A stretch of DNA of 64,000 bases. Source: Bagarius yarrelli (lineage: Eukaryota; Chordata; Actinopteri; Siluriformes; Sisoridae). Each line of letters starts with the position of its first letter. Positions within the stretch are counted from its first letter, which is position 1. The position numbers and the translations under genes were made by a program. The notes beneath the pieces were generated by a model, which saw only the letters and a program-made list of their open reading frames with translations, was not told where the DNA came from and made no database searches. Of the stretch, positions 33,319 to 45,305 are shown one piece after another. Location of the stretch: the NCBI GenBank assembly GCA_005784505.1, contig VCAZ01000014.1, forward strand, positions 3,652,241-3,716,240, given 5' to 3'.

Positions 33319-35089
33319 GGTAGTGTGATTGCAACTGACTGACAAAAAGAAGTTTGGCATTCATCCCACCCAAATAGAACTGCCGGATTTCCTGTCTTGG
33401 CTCCATCCATCCAAAATTTTTTTAGGGTTTATGCATTATAGTGTTAGGAGTCTTAAAACAATATTTTTGAACGGAATATTTATAATGTATGTTTTCATCT
33501 CTATATGCTTAATTATTAATATTATCAGTATAATATGTATGATCACCCTTAAGCCATTTTTCTTTCACTGTTTCAAGATTCAACAGGTGCATATCTGGGG
33601 GAAACACTGTGAGGCTGTGTAATGGCAAGGGCCTCGGGTTGTGATACACATCATGATAAATGGGTTCTGATACAATATCACACGATATTTCTCAATACAA
33701 TAAAACAAACGGCTAAAAATACAACAAATACAAAGCCGGAGGTGACCTTGTTTTTTCGCCATGATTGATTTTAGGACAATGGCCGTATGTGTCAGTGACC
33801 AGTACAGGATCAGGAGAGGAACGCGCTGAGGGTTTTAATTTAATATTAACGTAAATGTAAAGCAGTTTAAAAATGCCAAATAAGTATCTGCCAATGTTTC
33901 ACTCTGTTTCGTTACCTTGCTCTTCTTCATGGGGTGACTACCATTTTAGCCCTGTGCTTTTTACAGCTGCAACCATGTCTGTAACTAACCAGCCATAAAT
34001 AATAGAAATTCATTTTCAAATTCACGGCTCACTGACTGGCAAGCTTAAATCGTTCTCCTAAAAGGCTAACTGTGAGTGATTTGAGTAAAAATCTGCATCG
34101 GTGTTAGCAACGTTGGCAGGGTACAGGTGACGAAGCCGCTGAACCAAAAGAAAGGGAAACTATTGAGGAAGTTCTCAACAGTAATGCAGTTCTTTTTTTT
34201 TCTAGGATGTTTGCTCTATTTCTCTTAACTGCTTCTGTAGCACGGCATTCAACTGATAACAGGTAGATCAAATTGATAGAAACAGTAAAACCAATGCCGG
34301 TGCTGAAAACGCTGACTTAAGCAAGAAGGATAAAGTTTATTGCAGTAGAGACATTTTATCTCCCAGCTCTAATTTAATATCCTTATGAAAACAACAACTG
34401 CACAAACCTTATAGAAAAATCACACCTTGGACCAAATCGTCAGGTTACATACTTTCTTATTGTTATTCTATAGTCGGTCTAACTTTCTTTTAAATTTATT
34501 CCACTTCACTTTATATTTTATTTTTTATTATCCTTTTTTATAAAAAAGTCATTAAAATTATAATACTGCATGCTGGACTGGGTTTAGTTGTGTTGATGAC
34601 AAATAAAGTGTACATTATTATTTTTATGTAGCGTCTAATTCTTTCTTATTAATAGAAATTAAGCCAAACTTAATAAAACTCAATAAGCAGACAAAATTCG
34701 GTTTATATTGGTTATATATCATACACTGAATTACTGTCATTCTATGCAAACTAAATAACAGTGATGAAAAGCATGACTTTTCAACATTTACAAGCAAGCA
34801 AGTATTAACAAGCAATGCTAAACTAGCAAGTATTAACAAATTTTACCCCAAAAAAAAAAAAAAAAAGTGGAACCCTGTGAATATTTTTTTTTAAATTTTT
34901 CCCTGGATTTTAAAAAATCACGTCTATATTTCTAAAAAAACAGTTTTTTTGCCTTATTTTATAGACTTTTAGGTGTATGAGGATACTGTAAAAAAAACTA
35001 TTTTAAAAAAGTGATTTGTGCAACAACAATAATAGTAAATAACCTGCAAACACACATTTACCGTTTATGAAATATTTCTTTTATTACAT
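33319..35089. other. Unassigned AT-rich spacer
   Basis: 33640-33720 ('gggttgtgatacacatcatg', 'caatatcacacgatatttct') resembles a degenerate DNA-transposon end, at low confidence. A-run at 34848-34866. Small frames at 33329 and 34624 are AT-driven. Confidence 0.4.
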
Positions 35090-35270
35090 TTATAGCTTTA
35101 ACAGACGTTCTTATTCAGAGCGACTTTTATATTATTTATACAACTAAGCAATTGGGGGTTAAGGGCCTTGCTCAGCGGCCCAGCAGTGGTGGCTTGGTGG
35201 AGCTAGGAATCAAACCCACAATTTTCAGGATGGTAGTCCAACACCTTAACCATCAGCCACCACTTTCCCA
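35090..35270 (-). mobile_element. SINE-A copy, reverse
   Basis: Reversed order: 'acatttatagctttaacaga', 'cttattcagagcgactttta', 'caattgggggttaagggcct', 'tgctcagcggcccagcagtg', B box 'ggaatcaaacccacaatttt' and head 'caacaccttaaccatcagcc'. Confidence 0.9.
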
Positions 35271-35918
35271 CCACTTATTACAACCATGAAGCACCTTTTC
35301 GAACCCTTTTTTAATTATTTCTTAAAAACAGAGTATTGACAGGGAAAAGATCAATAGACTATAGATGAAATTCGTCACAGAAGCTTCATATTTTTTTAGG
35401 TTACTGAGTTCCACTGTAAGTATATGAAGGTATTAAGTGCAATTTGTGAAGCTGTGCACCAAAAAGGTCCAACCAGTTAGATGGTAGTAATTATATCGCA
35501 TGTCATTCAGCCGAAATTGCCCAAAAAATTTGTGGTAGTTTTTTTTTTTTTATTAATATGAGATCATGAAACTAATTTTTCCTTAACCTTAAACGTTTCA
35601 AATCGCATTCTTACTGCACTTCACACTATAAAACTTTCTCAGATTCTTTAATTCTCTGACACAGTAAGACTGGAGTAACACCGGTTCTTCGAAAGATATT
35701 TCGTAAATTATTATTTAAATGATGACAGTGTCTAACACATCACTCCACAATTTCTCTTAGGACTCTACTGGGCTGAAATCTGGTGACTGCCAAAAACAGC
35801 ATTTACTTTAATTTCTCATGTGTTTAGATAGAACAGGTGTCAAAAATCAAAAGAAATAGTATCAAGCATTGTTAAAGACCTACTTTCTGGTAGGCAGTGG
35901 AAAACATGCCAGCCTTAC
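35271..35918. other. Unassigned spacer
   Basis: Nothing recognised apart from a T-run near 35538. Confidence 0.4.
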
Positions 35919-35965
35919 CTTTGAGACTTTCTTTTTGACATCTTCGCTTGCAGCAATAACGGCCG
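35919..35965 (-). CDS. Putative internal exon, 47 bp, unidentified gene
   Basis: On the minus strand a strong pyrimidine-rich acceptor (tttttctctctcctctacag) leads into the segment and a consensus donor (gtaagg) ends it. In phase 1, which the first exon at 53181-53232 demands, the junction codon is G+CG (Ala), followed by AVIAASEDVKKKVSK, ending in phase 0. That would put a hydrophobic Ala/Ile stretch just before a charged segment, as at the end of a signal peptide. The protein is not recognised. The splice-site pair is among the best in the window. Confidence 0.5.
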
Positions 35966-36463
35966 CTGTAGAGGAGAGAGAAAAACAATATCAGTGTAGT
36001 CTGTCTGGTCATCTGTCACCAAATCATTTAACATGCAAATGGAACAACTAGAAAATGTTCTCTGTTATGCCTCTGGGGTGATTTACATCTGGCTTAACTA
36101 AACAAAATACGTCAAATTATCGATCGAACAGACAGCTGGTGATTTAGTCAGTGTAGGAAAGCCAAGGACTAACCTCTCAACCTTTCTTTGATTTATTCAG
36201 CACTTGGGGACTTTTTTTTGCCACAATTGCTTGCGAGTTTATAACCAGAGGCGGGTCAGTTCATCTCCCATTTCGCTACTACTGCCTGAGTGAGGATTAA
36301 GATCAGAAAATGCAGCACAAAAAAAATAAATAAATAAATTACCAAATAAATATCTATTGTCTCAAATCATGTGGACAACGTTTAAAAACGTCTACATTCT
36401 GCCACAAGTGCATTAAATAAAAAGGGTTAAAACACTTACAGTAGGGATCATGTCAGATATACA
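35966..36463. other. Unassigned spacer
   Basis: Nothing recognised; short (aaat)n near 36325-36350. Confidence 0.4.
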
Positions 36464-36752
36464 GTCCTGCCTCGACTAACATGAGTTTTATCTAAGTGTA
36501 AGTTTATTTACACTGATTCTTCCTGTTACTCTGTTACTTGTTTCACCTGCTTCCCTTTTAAATACAAATGAAAAAGAAATGGAAAATAAACAAATATGTA
36601 TTATTTTTTAAAATTTAATTTAGTGTAATAATACGCATATTATATGTACTAAACTAGTGACGTCTCCATTCCGCCCATGAACCACGAGAGTTAATGTAGC
36701 TGCCGACCTTATGCCTGTAACTCATTTTTTTATGTTAGTCGTCCTTGTTGGA
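36464..36752. mobile_element. MITE-like element with 'cgactaacat' ends
   Basis: The left end 'cctcgactaacatgagtttt' and the right end 'tttttatgttagtcgtcctt' are inverted repeats over about 10-14 bases (cgactaacat). The AT-rich interior of about 290 bp has no frame. The borders and superfamily are uncertain. Confidence 0.4.
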
Positions 36753-37299
36753 GTAATTTCATTTTGACATATTTAAGCTATTAATAATTTGTTTTTTTTT
36801 TCAGGACTAGCATAAAACAATGATTCTGACTTTTTACCATCATGTCAGTTGATCTTCATCGCCCCGTGTCCGATGGAGAGAGAGAAAAGAAAGAGAGCAC
36901 GCCGGGAGGGGATTTTTGCCCTTCTTCCTGTTCCTCAGTTAACACGCGTGATTCTGCAAGCTCAGCAGTCATTTACATCACTCAGAAATGACATTAACTG
37001 ATCAAAGAAAAATTTGGCAGGACAAAAAATTTACTTTGGCGCCAGCCAAAAAAAATTTTATGCAGGAAAAACCATGACCCACTGCTGACTTAAAATGTGA
37101 TTTGACCCATGTGATAAACTAACACAACAACAAACGTGCAGTATAACTACAACATGGATAGTCAAGAGTTGCTAAAGAATGAATGGGTTCAGGTATAAAT
37201 AGGTGAATATAAGCATTATTTAGAGATCCTGCATTTAATAAAGTATTTATTTAGATTTCGATTAGAATCTAATGATTATCAGTAAGTACAGGACTTAGC
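36753..37299. other. Unassigned spacer
   Basis: No gene or repeat was recognised. Confidence 0.4.
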
Positions 37300-37625
37300 T
37301 TTTTTTTTTATATTAGTGTCTTTTTTGTATTATTAACTTTGATACATAAAATTATTATTAATTAAATAGCTTAAATTATACTGTCTTTTTTGCATTTTTG
37401 TTTTGATACATAAAATTATTATTAATTAAATAGCTTCACTTATATAAATGTCTCTTTGTATTATTTTTTTTTGACACACAAAATTATTAGTAATCAAATA
37501 GCTTAAATTATAATAATGTCTTTGTTTGTATTCTTTTTTTATACATTAAATTATTAGTAATTAAATGGCTTGAATTATATTGGTTTTTTTGTATTATTTT
37601 CTATGATACATAAAAAAATATTATT
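37300..37625. repeat. AT-rich tandem repeat, about 65-bp unit, five copies
   Basis: The unit runs 'tgatacataaaattattatt', 'aattaaatagctt(aaatta)' and 'gtcttttttgtattatt'. Five successive copies differ by small indels (gatacataaaatt, gacacacaaaatt, atacattaaatt, gatacataaaaaa). Confidence 0.85.
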
Positions 37626-37755
37626 GATTAAGAAGAAAAACTAACTGAGTTTCAGATATAAAAAAGCAATTATTTTGCTATTAAGATGCATTGTTGTTAC
37701 ACCTTTTCGTGAACTGTTATATCAGTATAGAGCTGTTCATTGATGCGACTCAAAG

Positions 37756-37812
37756 CACTTCTTGTACGTCGCTCTGGACAAGAGCGTCTGCTAAATGCTG
37801 TAAATGTAAATA
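37756..37812 (+). mobile_element. SINE-A tail fragment
   Basis: 'gtacgtcgctctggacaaga', 'gcgtctgctaaatgctgtaa' and 'atgtaaa'. The sequence upstream is not SINE-like. Confidence 0.8.
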
Positions 37813-38302
37813 TAAAAACATACTAACTATAAAAATACATTCAATAAGAACACTTTTTTTTTATTTCCTGCAAGCCAAAACAAACAAACAAAAAAAGTAT
37901 TGACCAGGTTTAAAGCAGAAATCAATAAAATATAGATGACATTTAAACAGACTCATCAGAGTAGTGATGCTGTTCGAGGGTTAGGGAAGCTAGCGGGTTC
38001 CAGCGCAGGTATACAGGTATACACTGCATAGATATATCTGACATTTGACCTGCTACATATCAAGCAGAATTTGTGCAGTCGTGCACAATAGAAGGTCAAA
38101 ACAGTCATCCGGCTTTGAAATATAGGGTCCGCAGTATGCGGGGAATTTTTTAGAAGGACCTCCACAAGGACACAAAGAGATGATGATAACTACAACAGAC
38201 ATATGCTACAGGCAACCTAACTGTATTAGCAGAACACACTTTATAGAAATAAGCACTATTATGGGAACAACATTTTAAAAAGTTTTCAGGAGAAATAAAT
38301 GG
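37813..38302. other. Unassigned spacer
   Basis: No gene or repeat was recognised. Confidence 0.4.
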
Positions 38303-38448
38303 GAATGTGGTAGTACAGTGGTTAAGGTGTTGGACTGCTGATTGGAAGATCAGGGTTCGATTCCACTGCTGGGTCCCTGATCCAGGCCCTTAACCGCTAA
38401 TTGCTCAGTTGTATAAAAGAGATAAATGCCATAAATGTAAATAATAAA
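38303..38448 (+). mobile_element. SINE-A copy, tail shortened
   Basis: Head 'ggtagtacagtggttaaggt', 'gttggactgctgattggaag', perfect B box 'gggttcgattcc' (38353-38364), 'gctgggtccctgatccaggc' and 'gttgtataaaagagataaat'. It then runs straight into 'gccataaatgtaaataa', lacking the 'gtcgctctgg' box. Confidence 0.9.
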
Positions 38449-38556
38449 TCTTTTTTAAAATAGATTTAAGAGTTTTCTGTTGTATGCACAAAAAAAACTA
38501 AATATATAACTAGATAAAAACAACATATAAAATCATTCCAGCAGCTTATGACGGAA

Positions 38557-38750
38557 CATTTACATTTACAGCTTTTGGCAGACGCCCTTATCCAGAGCAA
38601 CTTACATTTATCTCATTTATACAACTGAGCAATTGGGGGTAGAGGGCATTGCTAAGGGGACCAACAATGGCAACTTGGTGGTGCTGGAAATCAAACCCGG
38701 ATCTTCCAACTAGCTGTCCGACACCTTAACCGCTGTGCTACCACTTCCCC
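38557..38750 (-). mobile_element. SINE-A copy, reverse, full length
   Basis: Reversed: 'acatttacatttacagcttt', 'cagacgcccttatccagagc', 'tctcatttatacaactgagc', 'aatcaaacccggatcttcca' and 'acaccttaaccgctgtgcta', ending 'ccacttccc'. Confidence 0.92.
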
Positions 38751-39025
38751 TATAACCGTTGGGTAGTTGAAGGACAGGAATGAAGACACACAGGCTGCAG
38801 ATTTATAAAATGTTCAATACTGTAAGTGCATGTATAAAGGGTACAATGTGCAATGTAGACAGTCTAAATGTGAAACATTTCAGCCTTTAATAAATCCACC
38901 TACTTAGATTCAGGTCCAAGATTTAACATTATTCCTTCAAAAACCTAGAAAATAACATCAAGAAGCCCAGCGAGATTTAAACAATATCATAAAACGCTTG
39001 AAAGCTAAAACAGTGCACTATATAG

Positions 39026-39222
39026 TACATTTACATTTACAGCATTTGGAAGACACCCTTATCCAGAGCGACTTATATTTATCTCATTTATACAACTGAG
39101 CAATTAGGGGTTAAGGGACTTGGCTCAGTGGGCCAGCAGTGGTGACTTGGTGGAGCTGGGAATCGAACCCACAATCTTCGGGTTGTTATTCCAACACCTC
39201 AACCATGAGCCACAACTTCTCC
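39026..39222 (-). mobile_element. SINE-A copy, reverse, full length
   Basis: Reversed: 'acatttacatttacagcatt', 'cacccttatccagagcgact', 'tgagcaattaggggttaagg', 'gggccagcagtggtgacttg', 'ggaatcgaacccacaatctt' and 'caacacctcaaccatgagcc'. Confidence 0.92.
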
Positions 39223-40354
39223 TTTTATACAGTAATAAGAAAACATGTAAAGAAAGCAAAAAGACGTATACTTTTATTTCTTAAACAGATGTTCTGCAAA
39301 AGCATTAAACGTCTAGAACAAGACATTCTGTACCTCACCAAGAATATACCCAGGATCAATAGTACACTCTCAATCACACTTCTTTTGTTGCCATCATCAA
39401 AGCCAAGCTGTGGGGTGTTAATTGAATTTCTTACAGCATTGCCGTATTGAGCATTGCCATATAGAGTTTTCCCTCTTACATCTTGCATGAATCTGTATGA
39501 TGGAACAATATGTCCTGAATCGAATTTGATCATCAATTATAATGGTAAATTATTCATGCTGACAAGGTTTCATTTATTTACACCGCGCTTCGCTACTATA
39601 TATAACGTTCACAGTACCGTTGAATAGAAGACAAAAATAGTCGCTTGTCGAAATCGTATATCACACGCCTGTACAATCACTCGTATTCTCAAGATCTATA
39701 ATCGTAACGATTTAAATAGAATAAAATTAAAACGCTGTATAATGAATTAATTTGCACAACATATAGCGATAAAAAGCATAATCAAGCTAGAAATGGCAAA
39801 CCTTAAAAGCCAGGAATAATACAAAGGTCAAAATTAAACAGTCTGACCTTAAAACCAGGCGAGACAAATTGCAAAAGAAATAAGCCATTAAAATCCAGGG
39901 CTTTTTCGAAAAGGAAACGAGAGCCATCCTGGAATAGGTGCAACCAAAAAGGTCATGTGCAAATGTAAATAAATTATGGGAGCTCATTAAATCTTTACAG
40001 TGACTCGGAATAAAGCTCTAATTAGTCATATGGGTAATAAAACTAGCTGGAAAGCAGACGTTCTTTTGGGTGAAGCGCTCAGGGTTGAATCCCTTGAAGA
40101 AACTGTGTGATATCTGAAAGCTATTAAATGATTGTAACTTATTAGTGTACAACTCAGGCGCGGTTGACATTTGCTTACAATTAGAGAAGCTTTTTTTTTA
40201 TTTTATAAGCATTTGAATATTATAGTATGATTAGTAATATGATATTTTTAAAAAGCTGAATAAATCCTAAGATTCTCCACTTGAATTATGTTATGGTATA
40301 CCTGAGGCCACTGAAGTTATTTATATGCTGCAATTGTGGGTTATGATGTTCAAG
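39223..40354. other. Unassigned; open frames on both strands at 39225-39536
   Basis: At 39225-39536 both strands are open for about 100 codons. The minus frame (MMIKFDSGHIVPSYRFMQDV at its start) has a protein-like composition but no motif I can name and no clear splice sites. The rest is AT-rich and unassigned. Confidence 0.3.
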
Positions 40355-41060
40355 GCAAGGCGAGTTTATTTATATAGCACATTTCAGACACGGTGGTGAT
40401 TCAAAGTGCTTGACATGAATGATTATAGTCAGTTGGGACGTAGCGCAGAGCTCATTCAGTAAATGCAGAACTCAACAGACTTGTTTCGAGTCTGGATTTA
40501 AAGATGGCTACTGATTTAGCATATCTGATCTCTTCTGGTAGATGGTTCCAACTGTGAGCTACATAATAGCTAAAAGCAGATTCTCCTTGTTTAGACTAAA
40601 CCCTTGGTATGTTTAACTGACTTTAGGTTAATGGTCTGAGTGATCTCATTTATATTCGAGAGGATATGTGAAATGTATTTAGGTCCTATAGGCCATTTGG
40701 TGGTTTCTAAACAAGTAACAGTACTTTAAAATCAATCCTAAATGTAACTGGTAGCCAATGTTAAGACCTGAGAATCAGTGTGATGTGATCAGATTTTCTG
40801 GTTTTAGTCAGAATTTTGGTGGGAGCGTTCTGTATGAACTGCTGCTGTCTAATGGTCTTTTTAGAAAGGCCAGTCAGGAGTGTTATTATAATAGTCCTGG
40901 TGATAAAAGTATCCAGAGTCTCCAGATTCTGACTAAAAACAACATTTTTGGCAATGTTTTTAAGGTGATAGTTTGCTGATTTAGTTATTGCCTTGACATG
41001 GTTACTGAAACCAAGATCCGACTCCAGAATCACACAACCATTTAGATATTTCATTCACAG
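40355..41060 (-). pseudogene. L2-like LINE: ORF2 C-terminus and 3' end
   Basis: The minus frame 41054-40761 shows clear L2/CR1-type reverse-transcriptase end motifs: VILESDLGFSNHVK, ITKSANYHLKNIAK, LLTGLSKKTI, QFIQNAPTKILTKTRKSDHI. Out of frame after this come HWLPVTFRIDFKVLLL and worn later blocks. The 3' end 'aatgtgctatataaataaac' at about 40360 is typical of these LINEs. It is 5' truncated and lacks the catalytic part. Confidence 0.85.
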
Positions 41061-41827
41061 ACTATAGTATCGGCCACTTTAACAGGAAAACCTTTATGCA
41101 TACTAAAAATCTGGCAACCTTAAACACGGTATACTTCAGATAATTTCACACCAAATTTACACGTAATTTCATGTCACAGTATATACTGACTGCATCAACC
41201 ACATGTCTCCTGTGATTTATGTCCATTGGGAAAATAAAATCCTCATTAGTTCTGCACAAATGGTAGTAAAAAATATGGTTACTAAAATCCCACAAAGTCC
41301 AGCAAATTAGTTACACTAGAGATAAAAAACAACAGTTTAAAGACTTTAAGATGTGTGAAATGCATTATACTAAATTGTCTAATACTTTTACTCTGAATTT
41401 ACACCAGAGCATCAAACTGGCAACCATGTCAAATCCAAAATAAAGGGTTTTTTAAAAAAAAGGTTGTAGAAGAGAGTTTAAAAACTTTACAGAATCTCCA
41501 CAAGCTTATACACAAACTGATAAAGCCACAACTTGTTTCCAGAAAGCTTGTACTATTCATAAAACTGCAGAACTGTAATCAGACTCATTTGTGTGCAACT
41601 GGTTGAGTAATTTTGCCTTTCATTTTGTTCATTTTGCCTTTTGTACATACAGCATAAAGCCTCAGCTGCAGCGTTTTCCAATTTTGGACGTCATGTTGAG
41701 GCAGAAAGCGGAAAGCAGATGGCCGCCGTGGGAATTAAACTACTGGTCACTGACTGAGCTCTTGTCATTCGAAGACGTGATGGAATTGTGTCATTTCCCA
41801 CACATAATAAATTCTCCCAAGCAGATA
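41061..41827. other. Unassigned spacer
   Basis: No gene or repeat was recognised. The 109-codon frame at 41591-41920 runs into the MITE and has no domain. Confidence 0.4.
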
Positions 41828-42490
41828 CAGGCTGCATTTACACTGACAGGTCTTGATGCCCAATTCCGATATGGTGACAATATCCAATTTTTTAGACGAC
41901 CCGCTTACATATTCTTTTAAAAATGACTCATATACGATTTGTGTATTTACACTTTACACAGCAATTTTGCCCAAGGTAGACGGACGGACCAGAAAATTGA
42001 GTTAAAATGGGTTAAACCGTGGACTCAATGGACAAAGACGAAATGATTATTTAGTATTTTGCTTCCACGTTATATTTAAAGGTCGGCAAAACAACACTTT
42101 TAGCCAGTAAGAAAAAAAAAGAGGACAGTCCTTGTTGCAGCCTGGACGCACTAATCGCTAAATGATGTCTTTTTTCTGATTTTTTTGACAAAACAGTTTT
42201 TAACAACAACAACAAACAAAATTAATACATATCAAAATACACAGTTAGTTATATATATATTGCTGTTGTTGTCCACCTGAGTTACCTCATGCGCCACTGT
42301 TAATCGACTCGCACTGACGGGTGAAAATCCGATCGGTCAGCGATCTGAATCGGATATCCGACTCATATCCAAAAAATATTAGAATCCATGTGCTTTTTTT
42401 CCTGCTTACACGACCGTCTGTCACATCCCATCTGTGCCACATTGTAGAAAAAAATTGGAATTGGGTCACATGCGATGTAAATGCGGCTAT
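41828..42490. mobile_element. Non-autonomous DNA transposon with long worn TIRs
   Basis: The left end 'aggctgcatttacactgaca' ... 'gatgcccaattccgatat' is matched in inverted order on the right ('attggaattgggtcacatgc', 'gatgtaaatgcggct'). Subterminal 'gactcatat' motifs also occur on both sides. The TIRs span roughly 50 bp with mismatches. The 660-bp interior lacks a transposase. Confidence 0.6.
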
Positions 42491-43534
42491 ATTGTAGCGG
42501 CAATTAAATAAATATTGTACAAGCACTCATTATTGCATATCTGCCCAAAACATTAGCTTTTCATTTAGCATAACGCAAGAAATAATCAAATCCATGAAAT
42601 ACATAAATTATCCACCTCTTTTGTGCCATGAGATAACACTCACACATTAAGAAATGATGACTTGCTAAAATGCAGTAATAAAAATCCAGCAAAATGAATT
42701 GGGTCTGAACAAAATAGAGAATAAATCCTTAGATTGTGGAAGAAGCTCTTATAAGTGTTATAAGTGAGTCAGAGAAGATTAAATATGTAGAGTTTAGTTT
42801 GATGTCCTTGGCAACCTTCAGGAACACGCCTGAGTCCATCCGACATCTGCTGCAAACTTTAAATCTTTTCATGACCCTCCCTGGAGGAGTGGGGGAGGTG
42901 GAGGAGATACTCACCATCCTTTTCTGTCAGTATCGGGCAACAAGCCTGTGTGGCATTTCTACACTCCTCAGCTATCTGTAACTGAAGTGTAGCTGACCCA
43001 CGGGAAACACAACCTCAGGAAAGAGATCTCCATAATATCTTTATCGTTCCCATTTGACAGTGAAACGTTATAAAGATTCTTTTACTCCTAAAATTTTTTG
43101 TTTCTCTATTGAGTCACAGAATTTTAAGAAGTAATTTTAAATGAGCTTTTTAGAGTTTAGAGGAGATTCCAATGAGGCGTGATACACATTTTTTTAGGAT
43201 AAGAAAAATTCTGCTGGCCGTCATACCAGGTATTTTATGTAGATGACAAATAAAATTTGATTTGATAAGACATAAAATGCTTATTCGAAGCAAATTAAAT
43301 GATTCGTTACTAAACTACAAAACTTCAAAGCTATATCTAAAATAGGTATGACTTGAATGAGTTAAAACTAAATCTAAAATAAATTAATGTAACAGACTGA
43401 GGTACGAGGATAATCTGCATAACACGGCATTATCATTTCATCACATAACAGCCACGTCAGGACTTTAGTATAACATTCAATCAAACATTATGATCTTGAA
43501 AAAAAAATTGTCAGACTTATTAAGACTTTGTTTA
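42491..43534. other. Unassigned spacer
   Basis: 42729-42981 is open on both strands and somewhat GC-richer (plus frame starts MEEALISVISESEKIKYVEF). It may be a fragment of an interspersed repeat, but I cannot name it. The remainder is AT-rich. Confidence 0.35.
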
Positions 43535-44255
<721 letters not shown>

Positions 44256-44274
44256 ACACACACACCAACCACAC

Positions 44275-44276
<2 letters not shown>

Positions 44277-44326
<50 letters not shown>
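44277..44326. repeat. (GA)n microsatellite
   Basis: About 25 GA units with two interruptions, directly after a short (CA)n. Confidence 0.95.
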
Positions 44327-44369
44327 AGAAAAATATGTAATCAACATTATAATCTTGGGAAAAATGGTC

Positions 44370-44408
<39 letters not shown>

Positions 44409-44450
44409 CAGATAGACAGACAGACAGATAGATATAGATAGATAATTAAT
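44370..44450. repeat. (GATA)n with (GACA) variants
   Basis: About 18 tetranucleotides, GATA grading into GACA. Confidence 0.95.
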
Positions 44451-45014
44451 GTAATATCTAATCTATATCTCTATATATATCGATAATACCTACATTCATT
44501 TATGATTTATGTTTTCTTTTATATGTTTCCTTTACTTAATGTTATATTAAGAGCAGTTCAGTTACCAAACCCTAGAAAATCTGGTATCGGCACTTGGTAA
44601 ATAAGTATTGGTTCCGTTTCATATATTTCAGCATTGGTATTTATAGAAATATTCATCTATATGACAAGAGTCGGTAGTTGATGGCCAACCAACTGCCCGC
44701 AGCCCGAGTCTAGCCCTGGCAGCACTGTGGGGGAAAGCCATGCAACGCACCCAAATATTTACACCACAGAAACAAACACTTACAAGCCACAAATGCCATG
44801 AGGTCGTGAATAATTGAGAGAGTGTATTTTATAAGATAACAAATCTAAGTCTCATAAATGTTAATGAGACACCGATGCGTACTATAGCCTTTGCCACTTC
44901 ATGAGACGAGGATGGATCAATGCACATTGTTTATTACAGTATTTCTCCACCAACATCGAAGAGCATAGGGTTTTTAACCATGGTTAAACTTTGGACATTT
45001 TAAGGTCTCTTTAA
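44451..45014. other. Unassigned spacer
   Basis: No gene or repeat was recognised. Confidence 0.4.
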
Positions 45015-45305
45015 CTCAATAAGTTTCTCCTGTTGCTGTTGTCCACCTGCCCCATTGCAACATTTTCCCAAAATGGTTAAAAGTTGTTACGCTAACTGCT
45101 ATCAGTTTCGACGTTTCTATTGGTTCCTGGTTTGACAAGTCACACTGCTTGACCCTTTCAGAGTTCCAACAAAGGAACAAGAAAACTGATCGCAATGACC
45201 AATAATTGGCTGCTGGTAAACAGCACATTAGCGATCAGAAAAACAGATTTTAGTGTAGGATTATAGGAAATTTGTCTCAGATGACCAAATCGTGGCCAAA
45301 ATCAC
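45015..45305. repeat. Dispersed repeat E, copy 2
   Basis: Homologous to 32800-33058: 'aataagtttctc', 'aaaagttgttac', 'ggctgctggtaaacagca', 'aggattataggaaatttgtc' and 'gaccaaatcgtggccaaaat'. This copy contains about 60 bases (45115-45180) with no counterpart in the other. Confidence 0.5.

Noticed and set aside
39225..39536. Open frames of 103 codons on both strands as a possible gene
   Set aside because: No motif, no splice sites and open on both strands; noted only as an unassigned stretch.
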